Source: Bryobacteraceae bacterium
GTDB taxonomy: Bacteria; Acidobacteriota; Terriglobia; Bryobacterales; Bryobacteraceae
NCBI GenBank assembly: GCA_025929455.1
Contig: JAICMB010000248.1
Location: 1-5,711 of the forward strand
Length of the DNA: 5,711 bases
Reading direction: 5' to 3'
Below the pieces are notes generated by a model. It was not told the DNA's origin. It worked only from the letters and a program-made list of their open reading frames with translations, and ran no database searches. Shown here in pieces: positions 1-5,711 of the stretch. Numbering within the stretch: position 1 is the first letter of the stretch; every line of letters starts with the position of its first letter. The translations under genes and the position numbers were made by a program.

Positions 1-349
1 CCTTTTGCAAGCCGGCCACCAGTTCGCCGAGCGGCTTCTTCTCTTCCGCCATCACGTTCGCCAATAAAAGCGAATTCAGGATTCCATCGCGCTCTGGTAA
101 ATAGCGCGAGTACCCAATTCCGCCGGACTCTTCACCGCCGATGACAATTTCGCGGTCCATCATGAGGTCGGCAATGTGCTTGAATCCGATCGGGCACTCG
201 TTCAGCTTTCGTCCGTGGCGCGCGGCAATCCGGTCGAGCATTCGCGTAGTGTTGAACGCGCGCACAACTTCTCCCGGCCATTGCTTGCGCCGCAGCAGCC
301 AGTCGAGCAGGACGGAAAAAATCTTGTGCGAATCGACGAAGCTGCCGTC
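1..349 (-). other. C-terminal fragment of a phosphoglucomutase/phosphomannomutase-family enzyme, fused in frame to the receptor
   Basis: Codons 935-1050 of the minus-strand frame match the alpha-D-phosphohexomutase family, not a receptor. Visible hallmarks are VDSHKIFSVLLDWLL at 939 onward, GEVVRAFNTTRMLDRIAARHG, CPIGFKHIADLM at 986 onward, the domain-3 sugar-binding loop GGEESGG at 1005-1011, and YLPERDGILNSLLLANVMAEE at 1017 onward. In the family, a phosphoserine in domain 1 and a DxDxDR metal loop in domain 2 transfer phosphate between C1 and C6 of a hexose phosphate in the cytosol. Both N-terminal elements are absent here: the stretch before the fragment is receptor sequence. Domain 4 would lie beyond the left edge. 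I see no separate ribosome-binding site or credible start that would make this an independent gene. As shown it cannot be an active mutase. The specific substrate (glucose, mannose or glucosamine phosphate) cannot be decided. Confidence 0.88.
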
Positions 350-3151
350 ATAGCGGTCCGAGGAGTCGTCGATGGAGTGGCTCAACGTGTAGGCGAGGCT
401 AAACTGCGATCGTCCAGCGGTCCGGCGAACCGAAACCTGCAGCGCGTTATAGATCGAGTTGGCCTGGTCTTCAAGCGAAGTGATGGAGCCAAAGCCGAAG
501 TACGGGCGGTAGGGATTGGGGTCCGCGCCGCAGGCGACGTTGAAATTGATCGCCGCTTGACCCGTTGGCGCGACACCGTTTACCGCACCGTTGTTGCAGT
601 CGTTGGCGGTCATCGGCTGGCCCGGTGCATAGGGATTTTGGGACGCCGAGACCGGGAGGATCTGGTTGACGTCCCGCTGCAGAGTGAGATGCGTGCCTTT
701 CGTTCCGACGTACGAAACGGTGCTGACCGTATTCCAGGGCAACTGGTTCTGTATATCGAAATGCCACTGCTGCATGTAGGGCCAGAGCACCTGCGATGGA
801 ATGCGGTTCGGGGTGAGCGGTGGATACGAAGCGACGCCGCCGCCGCCGATATTCGTGTACCCGTTGATGTTGTACTGCGTAGCGGTCAATACCAGCGGCG
901 CGCTGCCTTCCAGCGACTCTGTATTGCCCTCGTTGCCGTTCGTCATTTCATAGAACATGCCGTAAGCGGCGCGGATAGCCATTTTGCCGTTGCCGAACGG
1001 GTCCCATGCGAATCCGACGCGCGGAGCGGGGTTGAACAGATGCCCGGTCATGCAGCCGGACGGGATTCCGTTCTTTCCGCACTGCACGATGCCGTTAAAC
1101 GGATCGCCGGTGCCTGGGATCAGACTTCCGGCCGAGCCCGTGACATCGCCGGTCAGGTCGATTTGCGGAGCGTTTGTGACCTTATAGGCTGCCGGGTCGA
1201 AGTTATAAGCACGCAGATACTTCTCGCGATACGTTCCGAAGAAGCTGATGCGCAGGCCTAAGTTTAATGTGAGGCGCGGGCTGATGCGCCAGTCGTCCTG
1301 GATATACGGCTCAAAGGCCTTGGCGCGATTGTAATACTTAATCCTCGCCGTTGCCTGACTGTAGGACGCGATGTTCCCCATCATAAAATCCGCGAACGAA
1401 TTGCCGGTACTGTTAGGCGCCGTGTTTGAAAAATTGAGAGTACCTTGCAGCTCGTTGCTGTTATCTTCGTTTTTCTGTCGTGCCGCAAAATAAAATCCCA
1501 TGAACAGATTGTGGCCGCCGATGTTTTTCGACAACGTGTCCCGGTACGTATAAGTGGGGTTCGCGTTATTCCACGGAAAATAACCAGAATCTACACCGAA
1601 ATCGCCGCCGTAGGCCGAGTTGCAACACATATCGATCGCCGGAAGCAAACCGCCGAAGCCATTATTGAAAATCCCCGTCATTGTCATCGAGGATGGCCGC
1701 GCAACATTACCGATCGCATTTAGAAAAATGTGATCGGTCGTGTAGCTGAACACAAATTCGTTTAGCATCGTCGGAGAGATGCTGTTGGTCATGTGTGCCA
1801 CCAGGCTTACACCCGGGCCGACGAAGCTCGTCTGCACGGTCGGAAAACTCGACGTTCCGCCCCACAATGCCGTCGGCACTACCGTGTTCCACGAATCGTG
1901 AATAAAGCGGAAAAACACGCGGTTGTTGTCGTTGATGTTCTGATCGACGCGGATTAACTCTTCGCGCCAGTTGGTGGGCGTAGACGGCGCCGCATTGTAG
2001 AACGATGCCGCTCCGCTCCCGGCATTCGGCTCCGGAATCAGCGCGTTCATGATTGTCTGTGCATTGGGGTCAATCGGCACAGTGTTGTTCGGGAATGGCT
2101 CTCCGTTGGCCATATGCGGGCAGTCGGGACCGGGGCACACGTCGGAGAAGTTGCCGCTGCGTTGCTGTAATGATGGCAACTGCTGATGGAATACTTGGCC
2201 CGGAACCCGGTCCCGGCGCCACTCTTCACTCCAGAAGAAGAACGTCTTGTCCTTGCTCTTGTTGTAAAGGCGCGGGATGAAAACCGGGCCGCCGATCGTG
2301 TAGCCAAAGTCATTTTTCTTGTATGATGGGGTGCTGTCTTCGAAGAAGTTGCGCGCGTTAAAGGCGTCGTTTCGCACAAACTCGAACGCGTCGCCATGGA
2401 AATCGCGCGTGCCGGATTTCGTTACGGCTTCGACGGTGCCGGAGCCGTTGCGGCCATACTGTGCGCCATAGTTGGACGTCAGGACGCGTACTTCCGCGAT
2501 AGCGTCGACGTTAGGGTAGACGTTCAGCGTGGAATTGCTGCCGTTGTCCATGTTGTCTCCGCCGTCGACTTCCCAGTTGTTATACTCGGTGCGCCCGCCG
2601 TTAAAACTCATGGCGACATTGCCGTATACACCGACGGTACCCTCGTCCTGTCCCGTCTGATTGCTCACGCCGGGAACAAGACTGACTAACTGCGTGAAGT
2701 TTCGTCCGTTGAGAACGAGCTGATTGATTTGTTTCGTCGTGACGGTGCCGGCAAGTTCGGAGGTATCTGTCTCGACCTGCGCGACACCTTCGCCGGCGAC
2801 CGTAATCGAGGTCGTGATATTGCCGACCGTGAGCGCCGCATCGACCCTGGCCTTCTGAGCCACGCGCAAAATAATACCGTTCGCGTCGAAGCGTTTGAAT
2901 CCTTGTGCAGTGACGGAGAGATTGTAAGCCGCAGCGGGCAAACCGGAGATCAAGTAATCGCCCGACCCGTTCGTGTTGGTCTTGCGAACCGCTCCGGTCG
3001 CCGGATTTGTAACCGTGACTTCTGCGTTTGGAATTACGGCACCGGTGTTGTCGCGCACCGTGCCGCTGAGAGCACCTGTGTCCTGGCCGTAAGCAGTTAG
3101 CATGCCCGCGGCCAATAAAAGCGCAGCGAGTTTTACTCGCGCATGAAACAT
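1..3151 (-). CDS. TonB-dependent receptor (Oar-like, carboxypeptidase-regulatory-like domain) running in frame into a phosphohexomutase C-terminus; partial
   Basis: This is one open frame of 1050 visible codons from ATG 3151-3149, with no stop before the left edge. Residues 1-22 form a signal peptide (Arg/Lys, then a Leu/Ala-rich core; probable cleavage after AYG, before Q23). Residues about 25-110 look like a CarboxypepD_reg-like beta-sandwich (GALSGTVRDNTGAVIPNAEV). The plug follows, with INQLVLNGRNFTQLVSLVPG at 142 onward. The barrel begins near SGTRDFHGDAFEF (H252) and includes YIQDDWRISPRLTLNLGLR near residues 610-630. Such receptors sit in the outer membrane and import ligands using TonB-ExbBD energy; the ligand here is unknown. 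The start is supported by a GGGGGGAA Shine-Dalgarno and the signal peptide. The receptor-like sequence ends at DDSSDRYDGSFVDS (about residue 941); from there the protein reads as a phosphoglucomutase/phosphomannomutase. Relatives are usually longer than 1000 residues, so the last barrel strands and the C-terminal aromatic signal are missing. Receptor assignment is very secure; whether the fusion is real is doubtful. Confidence 0.9.
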   Translation of the reverse strand, partial: MFHARVKLAALLLAAGMLTAYGQDTGALSGTVRDNTGAVIPNAEVTVTNPATGAVRKTNTNGSGDYLISGLPAAAYNLSVTAQGFKRFDANGIILRVAQKARVDAALTVGNITTSITVAGEGVAQVETDTSELAGTVTTKQINQLVLNGRNFTQLVSLVPGVSNQTGQDEGTVGVYGNVAMSFNGGRTEYNNWEVDGGDNMDNGSNSTLNVYPNVDAIAEVRVLTSNYGAQYGRNGSGTVEAVTKSGTRDFHGDAFEFVRNDAFNARNFFEDSTPSYKKNDFGYTIGGPVFIPRLYNKSKDKTFFFWSEEWRRDRVPGQVFHQQLPSLQQRSGNFSDVCPGPDCPHMANGEPFPNNTVPIDPNAQTIMNALIPEPNAGSGAASFYNAAPSTPTNWREELIRVDQNINDNNRVFFRFIHDSWNTVVPTALWGGTSSFPTVQTSFVGPGVSLVAHMTNSISPTMLNEFVFSYTTDHIFLNAIGNVARPSSMTMTGIFNNGFGGLLPAIDMCCNSAYGGDFGVDSGYFPWNNANPTYTYRDTLSKNIGGHNLFMGFYFAARQKNEDNSNELQGTLNFSNTAPNSTGNSFADFMMGNIASYSQATARIKYYNRAKAFEPYIQDDWRISPRLTLNLGLRISFFGTYREKYLRAYNFDPAAYKVTNAPQIDLTGDVTGSAGSLIPGTGDPFNGIVQCGKNGIPSGCMTGHLFNPAPRVGFAWDPFGNGKMAIRAAYGMFYEMTNGNEGNTESLEGSAPLVLTATQYNINGYTNIGGGGVASYPPLTPNRIPSQVLWPYMQQWHFDIQNQLPWNTVSTVSYVGTKGTHLTLQRDVNQILPVSASQNPYAPGQPMTANDCNNGAVNGVAPTGQAAINFNVACGADPNPYRPYFGFGSITSLEDQANSIYNALQVSVRRTAGRSQFSLAYTLSHSIDDSSDRYDGSFVDSHKIFSVLLDWLLRRKQWPGEVVRAFNTTRMLDRIAARHGRKLNECPIGFKHIADLMMDREIVIGGEESGGIGYSRYLPERDGILNSLLLANVMAEEKKPLGELVAGLQK

Positions 3152-3155
3152 ATAG

Positions 3156-3163
3156 TTCCCCCC
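3156..3163 (-). promoter_or_regulatory. Shine-Dalgarno site of the TonB-dependent receptor
   Basis: On the minus strand GGGGGGAA lies four bases upstream of ATG 3151, with the G-run ending six bases before it. It supports this ATG over the out-of-frame ATG at 3144 and the internal in-frame Met17, which would remove most of the signal peptide. Confidence 0.6.
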
Positions 3164-3264
3164 AAAAGCGCCGCCCGGATAATTCCGGCGATGCAGCGCA
3201 AGCAGTGCGCGAGCCGCTGTTCCCTGTGCGAGACTACCGTAGCGGCGGACTCGCGTTAGTTGCA

Positions 3265-3293
3265 ATGATATACCCGCTTTGCGACGTCATCAA
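3265..3293 (-). promoter_or_regulatory. Candidate sigma70-type promoter of the receptor gene
   Basis: On the minus strand TTGATG (3293-3288) is followed by a 17-bp spacer and TATCAT (3270-3265), five of six matches to the -10 consensus and four of six to the -35. Transcription would start near 3258, giving a leader of roughly 107 nt before ATG 3151. The perfect spacing and the position ahead of the receptor make it the best promoter I can see here. It is identified by eye only. Confidence 0.45.
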
Positions 3294-3299
3294 GCGGGT
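3272..3299. promoter_or_regulatory. 28-bp dyad, candidate operator within the receptor promoter
   Basis: ACCCGCTT (3272-3279) is mirrored exactly by AAGCGGGT (3292-3299), and the centre is the palindrome GACGTC (3283-3288), so 22 of 28 positions are symmetric about 3285.5. The dyad fills the spacer and covers the -35 box of the candidate promoter, the usual place for a repressor or MerR-like activator site. No run of T follows on either strand, so a terminator is unlikely. The cognate regulator is not in the window. Confidence 0.4.
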
Positions 3300-3324
3300 G
3301 CTTGGAACAGCGGGTGCTTGGAAC
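3293..3324. repeat. Perfect 16-bp tandem direct repeat (two copies)
   Basis: AGCGGGTGCTTGGAAC occurs at 3293-3308 and again, with no gap, at 3309-3324. The first seven bases of the unit (AGCGGGT) are also the right arm of the adjacent dyad, so three AGCGGGT half-sites lie between 3272 and 3315, one of them inverted. Relative to the receptor promoter the repeats lie at and just upstream of the -35 box, which fits a regulator-binding array. A simple slippage duplication is the alternative. Confidence 0.75.
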
Positions 3325-3372
3325 GGTCGGCCAAACCCTTCGCACACGGACATGGACAAGGAGAGGCCTCAG

Positions 3373-3462
3373 ATGCTGCACTTGCCGGACGCTTACGTCC
3401 AGATCCTCGGCCGGCCGACAATGCCGAAGAAAACCAAAAAGAAATTGATTACGCAGCGCTAG
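3373..3462 (+). CDS. Possible 29-residue basic peptide ORF with a strong ribosome-binding site
   Basis: ATG 3373 is preceded by AAGGAGAGG (3358-3366), six bases away, the best Shine-Dalgarno-like sequence in the window. The frame closes with TAG at 3460-3462. The product starts MLHLPDAYVQILGRP and ends in a lysine-rich tail (PKKTKKKLITQR). There is no membrane segment, and I do not recognise a family. The same frame stays open upstream to ATG 3352 (36 residues) and ATG 3205 (85 residues), but those starts lack a comparable site, and the 85-residue form would run across the dyad and tandem repeat. It could be a small protein or leader peptide ahead of the permease, the remnant of a longer gene, or chance. 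The stop is 76 bp before the permease start. Confidence 0.25.
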   Translation: MLHLPDAYVQILGRPTMPKKTKKKLITQR

Positions 3463-3497
3463 GCTGAGGCAACGCTGGGTCGGCTCTGACGAATTAC

Positions 3498-3526
3498 GGA
3501 ACCTTGCCCTCCGAACCACGTATAAA
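3498..3526 (+). promoter_or_regulatory. Weak candidate promoter for the permease
   Basis: TATAAA at 3521-3526 is a plausible -10 element, but 17 bp upstream there is only GGAACC (3498-3503), a poor sigma70 -35. A start near 3532 would leave only about seven bases before ATG 3539, an almost leaderless message, which fits the absence of a clear Shine-Dalgarno there. The evidence is thin. Confidence 0.2.
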
Positions 3527-3538
3527 GAATGAGTCACC

Positions 3539-5711
3539 ATGGATGCCATCCTTCGCGACCTCCGCTATGCGCTTCGCAACCTGCGGCAAGGCAGTGCCTC
3601 TTTCACAATCACGGCCGTTGTCGCGCTCGCGCTCGGTATCGGTGCGAATACCGCCATTTTCTCGCTCGTCAACACTGTCCTACTGCGCGAACCTCCGTTT
3701 CCTCAGGCCGGCCGCATCGTGCTCCTCGAAACCAAGAGCCCGCAGGGCAGCTTCCCAGGCGCGTCCCCCGCAAAATTTGCGCACTGGGCGCAACAGACCG
3801 GCATCCTTCAGGACGTAGCGGCGTTTAATAACGGCGTTGTCAATTGGACCGCGGGCGACACACCCCGCCAGCTTCGTTCCGAGCGCGTCAGTTCCGCCTA
3901 TTTCCCGCTGTTCGGCGTCGCCGTCATTCGCGGCCGCGCCTTTAACGCGCAGGAAGACAGGCCCGGCGCAACACCCGTTGTTGTCATCGGCGAGGGTGTT
4001 TGGCGGACGCAATTCGGCGGCGACCCTAACATCCTCGGCCGCACCATGAACCTGGAAGGCGCGCCGCATGTAATCACCGGCGTCGTGTCTTCGCGCTTCG
4101 ACTTTCAAGACTTCGGCCCGCAGCCGGAGGTCTGGCTGCCGTTTCAGCTCGACCCCAATACGCGCGATCAGGGCCACTACTTTCTCGCGGCCGGCCGCTT
4201 GAAACCCGGCATCTCGCTCCAACAGGCCAAGGCGCGTCTCGACGCCTCCGCCGCCGTCTACAGGCACAAGTTTCCTGACGGCTTGGAAGCCAAAGACAGC
4301 TTCGATGCCGCCACGCTGAAAGACTCGCTGGTCTCCAACGCGCGCCAATCTATCTGGATCCTTGCGGCTGCCGTGGCCTTCGTGCTCCTCATCGCCTGCG
4401 CCAATGTTGCGAACCTGCTGCTCGCACGCGCTGAAGTCCGCCGCCGCGAGCTCGCCATCCGCGCCGCGCTCGGCGCCGGCCGCCTGCGCATCGTGCGCCA
4501 GCTCCTTGCGGAAAGCGCACTGCTCGCCATCGCCGGGGCCGCACTGGGACTCGTGCTCGGCATGGTTGGCATTCGCGCGCTGCTTTCGGTTAATACCGCT
4601 GGGCTGCCGCGCGTCGGCGAAGATGGCGCGATGGTATCGCTCGACTGGCGCGTGCTCGGGTTCACGGTTCTGCTGGCGCTTGTTACCACACTGATCTTCG
4701 GTCTCGCACCCGCGTGGCATGCTGCGCGCGTCGACCTCATGACGCGCATCAAGGAGAGCACCAGCCGTTCCGGCAGCGGTTTCCGGCAGAACCGCGCGCG
4801 CTCATTTCTTGTCGTCACCGAAGTCGCGCTCGCTCTGGTGCTGCTCGTGGGAGCGGGCCTGCTCATCCGTACCGCGGCCGCCATCTATGCCGTCAATCCC
4901 GGCTTTGACGTGCACAACGTGCTCACTATGCACATGTCGCTCTCGGGAAAGAAAATCGCCAGTAGCGCCGAACTCGAGCGGCTCATCCAGCAAGGTAGCG
5001 AGCGCCTCGATGCCATCCCCGGCGTGGAGCGCGCTACCGCGTCCTGTTGCGTCCCGCTCGAAGGCGGGTACGGACTGCCATTCAAAATTATCGGCCGTCC
5101 GCTGAAGAACGGACCATTTCACGGCGGTGGCGGCTGGAAGACCGTCTCCCCCGGTTACTTCGAAGCCTTCCGCATCCGCGTGCTGCGCGGCCGCACCTTC
5201 AACGAGCGCGACAATCACGCCGGACCGCCGGTGGCGATCATCAATGAAGCGATGGCGAAGCGCTTCTGGCCTAAAGGCGACCCGCTGCAGGACCGCATTC
5301 TCATTGGCAAGGGCGTCATGCCGCAACTCGACTCCGAGCCGCCGCGCCAGATCATTGGCGTGGTTGCCGATCAGCGCGACAACGGACTGAGCCGCGAGCC
5401 AGGCCCCGAAATGTATATTCCCAACGGCCAAGCAACCGACGGGATTCAGGCCCTCAATATACGGCTCCGCCCGCTCGCCTGGATCGTGCGCACGCACGGA
5501 GAACCGATGAAACTGCGTGGCGCCATTGAGGAGCAATTGCGCGAGGTGACCGGCCTTCCTGTTACCGACGTCCGCTCCATGGGTGAAGTCGTGGTGCGCT
5601 CGGTCTCGCGCGAGCGCTTCCAAATGCTCCTCATGAGTGTGTTCAGCGGCGTCGCGCTGCTGCTGGCCGCGATCGGCATCTACGGCTTGATGGCGTATTC
5701 GGTGGAGCAGC
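3539..5711 (+). CDS. ADOP-family ABC transporter permease (MacB/FtsX type), 3' end outside the window
   Basis: The frame gives 724 codons with no stop before the right edge. It opens with MDAILRDLRYALRNLRQ and a first membrane segment at about 22-44 (ALGIGANTAIFSLVNTVLLR), the usual acidobacterial permease start. A periplasmic MacB-like domain follows to about residue 265. The first FtsX module has membrane helices from about 272, with NVANLLLARAEVRRRELAIR then ALGAGRLRIVRQLLAES. A further helix at 422-447 leads into a second MacB-like periplasmic domain. The second FtsX module begins at about 694 (ERFQMLLMSVFSGVALLLAA) and is cut off at residue 724. The family usually exceeds 800 residues, so roughly the last two helices are missing. 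Such duplicated permeases lie in the inner membrane and probably work with a MacB-like ATPase; none is encoded in the window, and the substrate is unknown. The ATG at 3529 is out of frame, so 3539 is preferred despite a weak ribosome-binding site. Confidence 0.93.
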   Translation, partial: MDAILRDLRYALRNLRQGSASFTITAVVALALGIGANTAIFSLVNTVLLREPPFPQAGRIVLLETKSPQGSFPGASPAKFAHWAQQTGILQDVAAFNNGVVNWTAGDTPRQLRSERVSSAYFPLFGVAVIRGRAFNAQEDRPGATPVVVIGEGVWRTQFGGDPNILGRTMNLEGAPHVITGVVSSRFDFQDFGPQPEVWLPFQLDPNTRDQGHYFLAAGRLKPGISLQQAKARLDASAAVYRHKFPDGLEAKDSFDAATLKDSLVSNARQSIWILAAAVAFVLLIACANVANLLLARAEVRRRELAIRAALGAGRLRIVRQLLAESALLAIAGAALGLVLGMVGIRALLSVNTAGLPRVGEDGAMVSLDWRVLGFTVLLALVTTLIFGLAPAWHAARVDLMTRIKESTSRSGSGFRQNRARSFLVVTEVALALVLLVGAGLLIRTAAAIYAVNPGFDVHNVLTMHMSLSGKKIASSAELERLIQQGSERLDAIPGVERATASCCVPLEGGYGLPFKIIGRPLKNGPFHGGGGWKTVSPGYFEAFRIRVLRGRTFNERDNHAGPPVAIINEAMAKRFWPKGDPLQDRILIGKGVMPQLDSEPPRQIIGVVADQRDNGLSREPGPEMYIPNGQATDGIQALNIRLRPLAWIVRTHGEPMKLRGAIEEQLREVTGLPVTDVRSMGEVVVRSVSRERFQMLLMSVFSGVALLLAAIGIYGLMAYSVEQ

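Larger units (their letters stand above)
3152..3538. other. Divergent intergenic region between receptor and permease
   Basis: This 387-bp stretch separates the two start codons. It holds the receptor's Shine-Dalgarno and promoter, the dyad, the tandem repeat, the possible 29-codon ORF and a weak permease promoter. A 12-bp palindrome TCGGCCGGCCGA lies at 3407-3418 and a small GGACG-CTTA-CGTCC hairpin at 3387-3400. I see no tRNA, recognisable riboswitch or T-tailed terminator in it. Confidence 0.7.

Noticed and set aside
176..1261. 361-codon open frame on the plus strand
   Set aside because: It is exactly antisense to the receptor/mutase frame, shows no recognisable domain, is rich in Arg/Val/Ala, and the minus-strand frame explains the DNA fully.
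346..3151. Possible frameshifts or degradation inside the receptor
   Set aside because: The translation is continuous in one frame, with receptor motifs in the correct order from signal peptide to barrel. The only discontinuity is the mutase joint.
3387..3418. Small hairpin plus the palindrome TCGGCCGGCCGA as a possible terminator
   Set aside because: Neither strand has a following T-run, and the flanking genes diverge from this region, so no transcript is expected to end here.
3205..3462. 85-codon version of the intergenic plus-strand ORF
   Set aside because: It crosses the promoter, dyad and tandem repeat of the divergent receptor and has no convincing ribosome-binding site. Only the short form from 3373 has start support.
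3680..4720. 346-codon open frame on the minus strand
   Set aside because: It is antisense to the permease, whose plus-strand translation carries clear FtsX and MacB-like motifs. The composition is typical of a GC-rich shadow frame.
4802..5623. 273-codon open frame on the minus strand
   Set aside because: It is antisense to the second half of the permease, with no family motif; a shadow frame.
1..5711. Transposon ends, target-site duplications or a CRISPR array that could explain the fusion
   Set aside because: No transposase sequence, terminal inverted repeats near 300-375, or regularly spaced repeats were seen. The only exact tandem repeat is the 16-bp pair at 3293-3324.

Overview
The window most likely comes from an Acidobacteriota genome, isolate or metagenome. 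The DNA is GC-rich. It pairs two families typical of that phylum: a large TonB-dependent receptor with an N-terminal carboxypeptidase-regulatory-like domain (Oar-like), and a MacB/FtsX-type 'ADOP' permease. The genes are divergently arranged around a 387-bp intergenic region, and both run off the window edges. Taxonomy and family calls come from motif recognition only; no search was run.

Minus strand, 3151 to the left edge: one uninterrupted reading frame of 1050 visible codons. Its first ~940 codons read as an outer-membrane TonB-dependent receptor: signal peptide, CarboxypepD_reg-like domain, plug, and most of a barrel. Inside the motif DGSFVDS (about 349-329) the reading changes abruptly, without loss of frame, into the C-terminal part of a cytosolic phosphoglucomutase/phosphomannomutase, including its GGEESGG sugar-binding loop. 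Neither half is complete. The joint falls where the two families resemble each other. It is therefore either a homology-guided assembly chimera or a real recombination/fusion, and it is the most important thing in the window.

Intergenic region 3152-3538: a good Shine-Dalgarno sequence and a sigma70-like promoter (TTGATG-17-TATCAT) for the receptor. A 28-bp dyad fills the promoter's spacer and -35 box. A perfect 16-bp tandem repeat begins at the right arm of the dyad. A possible 29-codon plus-strand ORF with a strong ribosome-binding site follows. No RNA gene, mobile element or CRISPR array is seen.

Plus strand, 3539 to the right edge: 724 codons of an ADOP-type permease, with two tandem MacB-periplasmic/FtsX units, cut off within the last FtsX module. 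The large open frames antisense to both genes are shadows of GC-rich coding DNA. No shared pathway links the receptor and permease beyond both being envelope proteins; their divergent promoters could be co-regulated.
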